In this document: piece by piece, positions 43,375-47,614 of the stretch | How the letters are laid out: each line of letters begins with the position of its first letter | Numbering within the stretch: position 1 is the first letter of the stretch | Assembly: GCA_021201905.1 (NCBI GenBank) | Contig: JAJQEA010000206.1 | Coordinates: forward strand, 1-47,614 | From: Clostridia bacterium | GTDB lineage: Bacteria; Bacillota; Clostridia; Lachnospirales; Lachnospiraceae | Direction: 5' to 3' | DNA: 47,614 bases | Program-made: the position numbers and the translations under genes | Notes under the pieces: generated by a model | The model's input: only the letters and a program-made list of their open reading frames with translations | Databases searched by the model: none | Told to the model about the DNA's origin: nothing

Positions 43375-44166
43375 TCAGACAGACGTATTATGCAAGAAGG
43401 AATCCTGATAACGGTCCGCAAAGCACAGTCTCGGCAGGCCCATGAGAGGGGCGGCTCCTGCCAGAGTAGTGCCGTAGAACAGGATTTTGTCCTTAAATGG
43501 GAGGAAGTCCACGATGGAACCGTTACAGACCGTGCTTCCTGTGCACAGCACCAGATCTGCCAGGCGGCACATGGACTGGCTGGTCTCAGGGATGCGTCCG
43601 TCCTCAATAAGGACCCCGAAGCGCTCCTGGCCGATATTGGAGGGGTTTAAGTCAGCTGCCCTGACATCATATTCCTTTGCAAGCTGTTCCAGCATGGCGG
43701 GCTGGTATCCGATCAGAGCAATGCTGGGGCGGCCGTAGTGCTCGCAGATGTAACGGACCACATCCATAGCGCAGGATTCCGGCCCTTCATTGCAGCAGTG
43801 GACCGTGCATTCCACTCTGCCCAGGTGCTTCATGACGGCGTTCAGGGCCGCTATAAATAACCCGCGGCCGTAGGGGTCATTTGCCAGGTCCAGGGAGCAT
43901 ATTTCCTCCAGTGTGCCCCGGTATGCGCAGGGGGCGTCGGTAAACGCCTGTCCCAGGGCGCCCAAACATTCTGCCTGAACCATCACATCCTTTCCCGTTA
44001 TAATGGGAAAATCCTTCCGTTTTGTAATGCCTATGGCTTCCTCCGGCGTGAGGGATTTTGTGTTGATTACCACCTGCTCGCCCAGAATCCCTTCCTCTGT
44101 CAGCAGCTTCATGAAACGTGATCTTAATTCGCTGTAAAATGACAGCGCATCCTTGCTATATGTCAT
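43375..44166 (-). CDS. DUF364/DUF4213-type protein of the mod operon
   Basis: 263 residues, cytosolic, Rossmann-like. The pattern NPSNIGQERFGVLIEDG, LVLCTGSTVCNGSIVDFLPF and LILYGTTLAGAAPLMGLPRLC matches what I know of the heavy-metal-chelation (DUF364) family. Several Cys are present (VECTVHCCNEGPESC). ATG at 44166 overlaps the modC stop (ATGA) with GAGGA upstream; an earlier in-frame ATG within modC is less likely. Cotranscription with a molybdate or tungstate transporter implies a role in handling the metal or cofactor, but the function is not established. Confidence 0.82.
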   Translation of the reverse strand: MTYSKDALSFYSELRSRFMKLLTEEGILGEQVVINTKSLTPEEAIGITKRKDFPIITGKDVMVQAECLGALGQAFTDAPCAYRGTLEEICSLDLANDPYGRGLFIAALNAVMKHLGRVECTVHCCNEGPESCAMDVVRYICEHYGRPSIALIGYQPAMLEQLAKEYDVRAADLNPSNIGQERFGVLIEDGRIPETSQSMCRLADLVLCTGSTVCNGSIVDFLPFKDKILFYGTTLAGAAPLMGLPRLCFADRYQDSFLHNTSV

Positions 44167-44939
44167 TGGACAATCCTCTTTTCTTTTTGGCGTTCTTGGC
44201 GCTTTTGGCACTCTGGCGCAGTAATGATTTGATTTCTTCCCAGAAAACCTTCCACCTCCGCGGAAAAATGCCCGTTCATCAGCCTGGAGGTGTCGGTGAC
44301 TGTCTTTAATTCCCCTTCCAGAAGGATGGCCGCGCGGCCTGCAAGGGTCCGGGCTTCCAGAAAATCGTGGGTGACGAAGATGATGGTGCAGCCAAAATGC
44401 CGGTGAATCCGGCGCAGCTCCTGATATAGGGACTGCCGGGTGGCAGGGTCCAGGGCTGAAAACGGCTCATCTAATAAAAGAACCTGGGGAGCCAGTGCCA
44501 GGGCTCTTGCCAGGGCTGTGCGCTGGCTTTCGCCTCCGCTGAGGGTTCCGGGGTACTGGTCCTTTATGTGGGAGATGGACAGCATTTCCATGAGCTCCTG
44601 TGCGCGGCTGTCCTGTTCTTTCTTTGAATATCCATGCATTTTCAGTCCGTAGGAAATATTCTCCTTTACCTTCATATGAGGAAACAGGCTATAGTCCTGA
44701 TACACAAGGCCCAGCCTCCTCTGACCGGGCGGGATATCCCGGATGTCAATTCCGTCCAGGAGGATGCTGCCGGTGTCACCGGGAAACATGCCGCTGATGG
44801 CCTCCAGAAGTACGGTTTTACCCGAACCCGTGCGGCCCAGAATGGCGAAGATTTCCCCCTTTTGTATGGTAAGAGAGATGGGCGACAGTGTAAAACTGCC
44901 TCTTTTTACGGAAAAATTGTTGATAACTATCTGGTTCAT
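44163..44939 (-). CDS. modC: Molybdate/tungstate ABC transporter ATP-binding protein
   Basis: 258 residues. Walker A is GRTGSGKT, the Q-loop YQDYSLFPHMKV, the signature LSGGESQRTALARAL, Walker B VLLLDEPFSALD and the switch His is in VTHDFLEA. It is short and lacks the TOBE/Mop domain of E. coli ModC, as in many Wtp/Tup-type systems. The start overlaps the modB stop by four bases. Confidence 0.92.
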   Translation of the reverse strand: MNQIVINNFSVKRGSFTLSPISLTIQKGEIFAILGRTGSGKTVLLEAISGMFPGDTGSILLDGIDIRDIPPGQRRLGLVYQDYSLFPHMKVKENISYGLKMHGYSKKEQDSRAQELMEMLSISHIKDQYPGTLSGGESQRTALARALALAPQVLLLDEPFSALDPATRQSLYQELRRIHRHFGCTIIFVTHDFLEARTLAGRAAILLEGELKTVTDTSRLMNGHFSAEVEGFLGRNQIITAPECQKRQERQKEKRIVQ

Positions 44940-45769
44940 CGTATGAACACCTGCCTTTTGTTTCTGTCAGCGGGACTGGTAAGCAGACGGGAGAGAAAGA
45001 GAGTCAGCCCGGAAATTATCAGCATCAGCATGGCAGTTGCCATAGCGGCCTGGTTGTCGCCGGTGGATATGCTCAGATAGATGCTGCCGGGCAGGGTTTC
45101 CGTCTTGAAACGGGTAATTCCCACCAGCATAAGGGTGGCTCCGAATTCCCCCAGGGCTCTGGACCAGGTCAGGATAAAGGTGCTCACAAGGCTTCTGCGG
45201 CAAAGGGGAAGGAGAATGGTCAGAAAGCATTTCCAGGGGGAAGCCCCCAGGGTCCGGGCAATGAATTCCATCCGCTGGTCGGAAGCCTCAAAGGCCGTGC
45301 GGATGAGCCGGATGGCATAGGGGAGGTTTACCAGGATGTGGGCCATGACAATGCCCGCGGGAGAAAACACCACCTTAAAGCCCTGCTCTTTCAGCCATTT
45401 GCCTGCGGGTGATGAAAACATGATGAGAAGGCTGAGTCCCAGAAGCAGGTATGGCAGGGACAGGGTCAGCTCGATGATGATGCCGGAAAGCTCCTTAAAG
45501 GGCATGGAGGTCCGGGTCAGGGCATAGGCGGTGGGAAGCGCCAGCGCCATGACAATAAGGGTGGAAAGGCTGGCGGTGGCCGCACTGAGACGCAGGGCAA
45601 AGAGCACTTCCTTCTGGCGTATGGTTCCGGCAAAGGCGGGAAGCCCTCCGGCTGCAATGGCGCAGACCGCGCTGCCAATGAAAAGAATCACCAGCAGCGC
45701 TACCGCGACGGTCATGGCTGAGAACAGGTCTGCCCCCCCGCGCCCCTTACGTTTATTCCGCAATCTCAT
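44936..45769 (-). CDS. modB: Molybdate/tungstate ABC transporter permease
   Basis: 277 residues, about six hydrophobic helices, ModB/CysT-type fold. EAA loop: FIARTLGASPWKCFLTILLPL. Typical stretches are LPTAYALTRT and WSRALGEFGATLMLVG, the latter diagnostic of ModB/WtpB. ATG at 45769 lies inside the modA end (17-base overlap); the upstream site is weak, fitting translational coupling. The N-terminus holds a G7 run (KGRGGAD), correctly in frame here. Confidence 0.92.
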   Translation of the reverse strand: MRLRNKRKGRGGADLFSAMTVAVALLVILFIGSAVCAIAAGGLPAFAGTIRQKEVLFALRLSAATASLSTLIVMALALPTAYALTRTSMPFKELSGIIIELTLSLPYLLLGLSLLIMFSSPAGKWLKEQGFKVVFSPAGIVMAHILVNLPYAIRLIRTAFEASDQRMEFIARTLGASPWKCFLTILLPLCRRSLVSTFILTWSRALGEFGATLMLVGITRFKTETLPGSIYLSISTGDNQAAMATAMLMLIISGLTLFLSRLLTSPADRNKRQVFIR

Positions 45770-46598
45770 ATCCGTACTTTATCCAGATTTCCCGTGCCTT
45801 CCCTGAATTTAGGTAGTCCAGAAAGGCCTGTCTGGCGTCATGATCCCCAGAGCAGCTTAGGGAAGCCGCGGGGATGGTCTTTATGTAATCTTCCAAACCG
45901 CTGTTATCCATGATTTCCACACCCTCTGCATCGCAGTTCTCCTTCCAGATGATGGCAGCGTCAGCCTCCCCCGCTGCAATGGCAGTTGCCATCTGGGGAG
46001 CCGTGGTAGTGGATGCCGCTATCTGAACCTTGTCGAGGATACCTGCATCGGTCAGGGCCTTTTTGGCAATCTTTCCAATGGGCGTGGAGTCCGCATCTCC
46101 GATGATAAGGGATACGCCTTCCTCAGCCAGGCCGGACAGGGATGTAATGTTTTTCGGGTTACCGCTCTGGACAGCCAGCACAGGTATATGCTTTACCAGC
46201 GCCCTGCTTTCGGATACATAGGACTCAACCGGTTTCAGCTCCTCGGCTGAGCCGGCAATGAACATGTCGCCTTCTTCGGATGTGGTAATCTGTGACTGAA
46301 TCTGGCCGGCATTGGCGTATGTCACGTTCATCCCGCAGCCGGTGGCAGCTTTAAAGCTGTCCGCAATTTCCTGGAACGGCTTTGTCATGCCCGCGCCGCA
46401 GTAGATCATCAGGGTATGGCCTGTCAGATCTGCTGCGTCCGCGGTTGGTGTACCGGCTTCGTCAGAGGCCGGGGCTGATTCCTGTGTCTGCTGTGTGGCA
46501 GAGGGCTAGGCGGTGCCGGATGATGCGGCACTGCAGCCTGTTATAAGGGCAGCTCCCATGGCGCCTGCCAGTAAAATCCCCAATACATTTTTTTTCAT
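45753..46598 (-). pseudogene. modA: Molybdate/tungstate-binding lipoprotein with an in-frame amber codon
   Basis: The full frame from ATG 46598 (GGAGGAG upstream) encodes a signal peptide MKKNVLGILLAGAMGAALITGC with lipobox Cys22. Codon 31 is TAG (46506-46508), in the low-complexity linker SSGTA-stop-PSATQQTQ; a CAG would restore Gln. Beyond it the binding fold continues undisturbed: YCGAGMTKPFQEI, NAGQIQSQI, GDMFIAGSAEEL, GDADSTPIGKIAKKAL and YGYEIAE at the end, 281 residues in all. As written, only a 30-residue peptide is made, or a start inside the reading frame would yield a non-exported protein. It is first of modA-modB-modC-DUF364. The linker is poorly conserved, so a stop here gives little clue to selection; amber suppression or error cannot be excluded. 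Confidence 0.85.
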
Positions 46599-46624
46599 AA
46601 TACGTCTCCTCCATTTGGATAATT

Positions 46625-46676
46625 ATAGTAAAACTATCATATAATGGAAAAGCGTTATTGTCAATAAAATATAACG
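46625..46676 (-). promoter_or_regulatory. Dyads at the mod promoter (candidate operators)
   Basis: CGTTAT (46653-46658) and ATAACG (46671-46676) form a 6-12-6 dyad over the -35, reminiscent of the CGnTAT/ATAnCG half-sites of ModE-controlled promoters. ATAGT-AAA-ACTAT (46625-46637) covers the start region. Neither is proven to bind a regulator. Confidence 0.5.
46636..46664 (-). promoter_or_regulatory. mod operon promoter
   Basis: Minus strand TTGACA (46659-46664) and TATGAT (46636-46641), spacer 17, almost consensus. Confidence 0.8.
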
Positions 46677-46677
46677 G

Positions 46678-47614
46678 TTAATATTTCCTGTTGTGCCGGG
46701 TGTCTGTTTCCTGTTCCGTGCTTTTTTGTATGTGTCCGTCTTCAAGCCGGAACACCACATCCCCTGTATGGCTTATGAAGGTGCGGTCGTGGCTGATGGC
46801 TAACAGAGTCCCGTCGTAGCTTTCCAGCAGGTGTTCCAGCCCCTCCATGGTATACACATCCATATGGTTGGTGGGTTCGTCCAGTATCATGAAGTTGCAG
46901 CCCGATACCAGAACCTTGGCCAGGGCGGTCTTGACCTTTTCTCCTCCGGATAATACGCTGACCGGTTTGAACATATCGTCCTTGGTCATATAGAGATTGG
47001 CCAGGACGGCCCGGCAGATATGCTGGGGCCAGGCTGCATCCTCCGACACATTTTCCAGCACGGTTTTTTTCCGGGTCCAGGGTGTCCAGGTCCTGGGAAA
47101 AATAGGCGGCTCTTGCTTCGGAGGTGATGAAGGTTTCAGGGGCCCTGTCCATCAGGGCTTTGATTAAAGTGGACTTCCCGGCCCCGTTATTGCCGGTGAT
47201 AAAGGTCCGCTTCCCTGCCTCTATTTCCAGGCTTACGTCGTCCAGGACAATGCGATTCCCGTAGCTCACGGTGAGATGCCGGATGGCGGCCGCGTTTCTG
47301 GCCCGTATCCGCCCGGCGTCCGGCAGTTTCATGGACACCTGGGGCAGCTCGTCCGGGCGGTCCTTTTTATCCAGGTGCTCCAGCCGGCTCATGACAGAGG
47401 ATTTATTGCTTTGCACATGGCCCTGCTGGACAGCGGCAATGCCTTTGTAGAGCATCCCCTCGCTGCTTCCCATGCGTTTGGGCGGCTTTGCCATTTTCTG
47501 GCTTTTTCTCTGCAGGGCGTCGGCAGCCCGCTCCAGCCACCTTTTTTCTTTCTGGTACTGCTGGTATTCAAATTCCTGGAAGCCCCGTTCACATTCCTTC
47601 TGAGAGGCCCAGTC
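46678..47614 (-). pseudogene. ABC-F family ATPase (ribosome-protection type), 5'-truncated and frameshifted
   Basis: ABC-F proteins bind the ribosome exit site and rescue translation, some conferring antibiotic resistance. The visible part covers the charged inter-domain linker (KECERGFQEFEYQQYQKEKRW) and the second ATPase domain: Walker A GNNGAGKST, signature LSGGEKVKTALAKVL, Walker B FMILDEPTNHMD and the switch His in AISHDRTF. After LDTLDPEK the frame breaks at the A7 run on the coding strand (47064-47070 as T7); with six A it would read DPEKTVLENVSEDAAWPQ. The layout is nearer to the VgaA/Lsa/CplR-like resistance group than to EttA, judged by the linker only. The gene starts outside the window; the stop lies directly at the mod promoter, with no visible terminator. 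Confidence 0.86.

Noticed and set aside
45728-45736. C7/G7 run in the modB start region as another frameshift
   Set aside because: The frame through the run is consistent with a normal ModB N-terminus and a modA overlap; no break is needed.

Overview
The window looks like chromosomal DNA of a gut Firmicute of the Lachnospiraceae, most like Enterocloster / Clostridium bolteae-type species. This is inferred from family content and style, not from a database match. Pointers are the split glycine-cleavage P-protein (gcvPA/gcvPB), strong AGGAGG-type ribosome sites, moderately high GC with TTGACA/TATAAT promoters, GHKL/LytTR signalling, the PadR-DUF1700-DUF4097-PspC module, TRAP and NSS transporters, and an NADH-linked formate dehydrogenase. 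No rRNA, tRNA, CRISPR array, phage or intact insertion sequence was seen. Gene density is very high, with nearly all gaps below 330 bases.

Layout. 1-5280 (+): end of a glycine-cleavage operon (gcvPA, gcvPB, lipoate ligase, dihydrolipoamide dehydrogenase), with an 84-nt hairpin between gcvPB and lplA. 5405-5998 (+): SRAP abasic-site protein. 6105-7819 (-): two paralogous NodB-type deacetylases/cyclic-imidases without signal peptides, divergent from a polar amino-acid ABC transporter (8069-10386, +). 10716-11576 (+): Rpn/PD-(D/E)XK gene broken by a stop codon. 11665-17075 (-): GH31 glycosidase and a TRAP transporter, divergent from an AraC regulator and an acyltransferase (17287-19294, +). 19243-22926: tandem-GGDEF protein and a degenerate receiver (-), divergent from a LytTR response regulator and GHKL kinase (+). 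22923-25109 (-): PadR/DUF1700/DUF4097/PspC envelope module with twin palindromic operators. 25476-26429 (+): AEC-family carrier. 26413-31707 (-): nuoE-nuoF-fdhA-fdhD formate dehydrogenase operon. 31956-32813 (+): unknown coiled-coil protein behind a sigma-28/sigma-D-like promoter. 32782-34170 (-) and 38924-40276 (+): two NSS symporters flanking an ABC transporter plus PHP phosphoesterase operon (34450-38754, +). 40381-43320 (-): M16 peptidase. 43375-46598 (-): mod (molybdate/tungstate) ABC operon with a DUF364 gene. 46678-47614 (-): ABC-F ribosome-protection protein, running off the end.

How the parts fit. Glycine oxidation and formate oxidation both feed one-carbon and NADH metabolism. The mod operon would supply the metal for the formate dehydrogenase, whose active site carries Cys rather than selenocysteine. 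The most suggestive uncharacterised units are the ABC + PHP operon (possibly uptake and dephosphorylation of an organophosphorus compound), the paired cytosolic deacetylases opposite an amino-acid transporter, the c-di-GMP/degenerate-receiver pair opposite a peptide-type two-component system, and the coiled-coil gene with a flagellar-type promoter.

Caution. Four genes (gcvPA, the ABC permease, PHP, ABC-F) carry a net +1 shift exactly in a homopolymer (G10, T6, G6, A7), which fits systematic sequencing or assembly error better than real decay. The modA and Rpn genes instead carry in-frame nonsense codons compatible with C-to-T changes at Gln codons.
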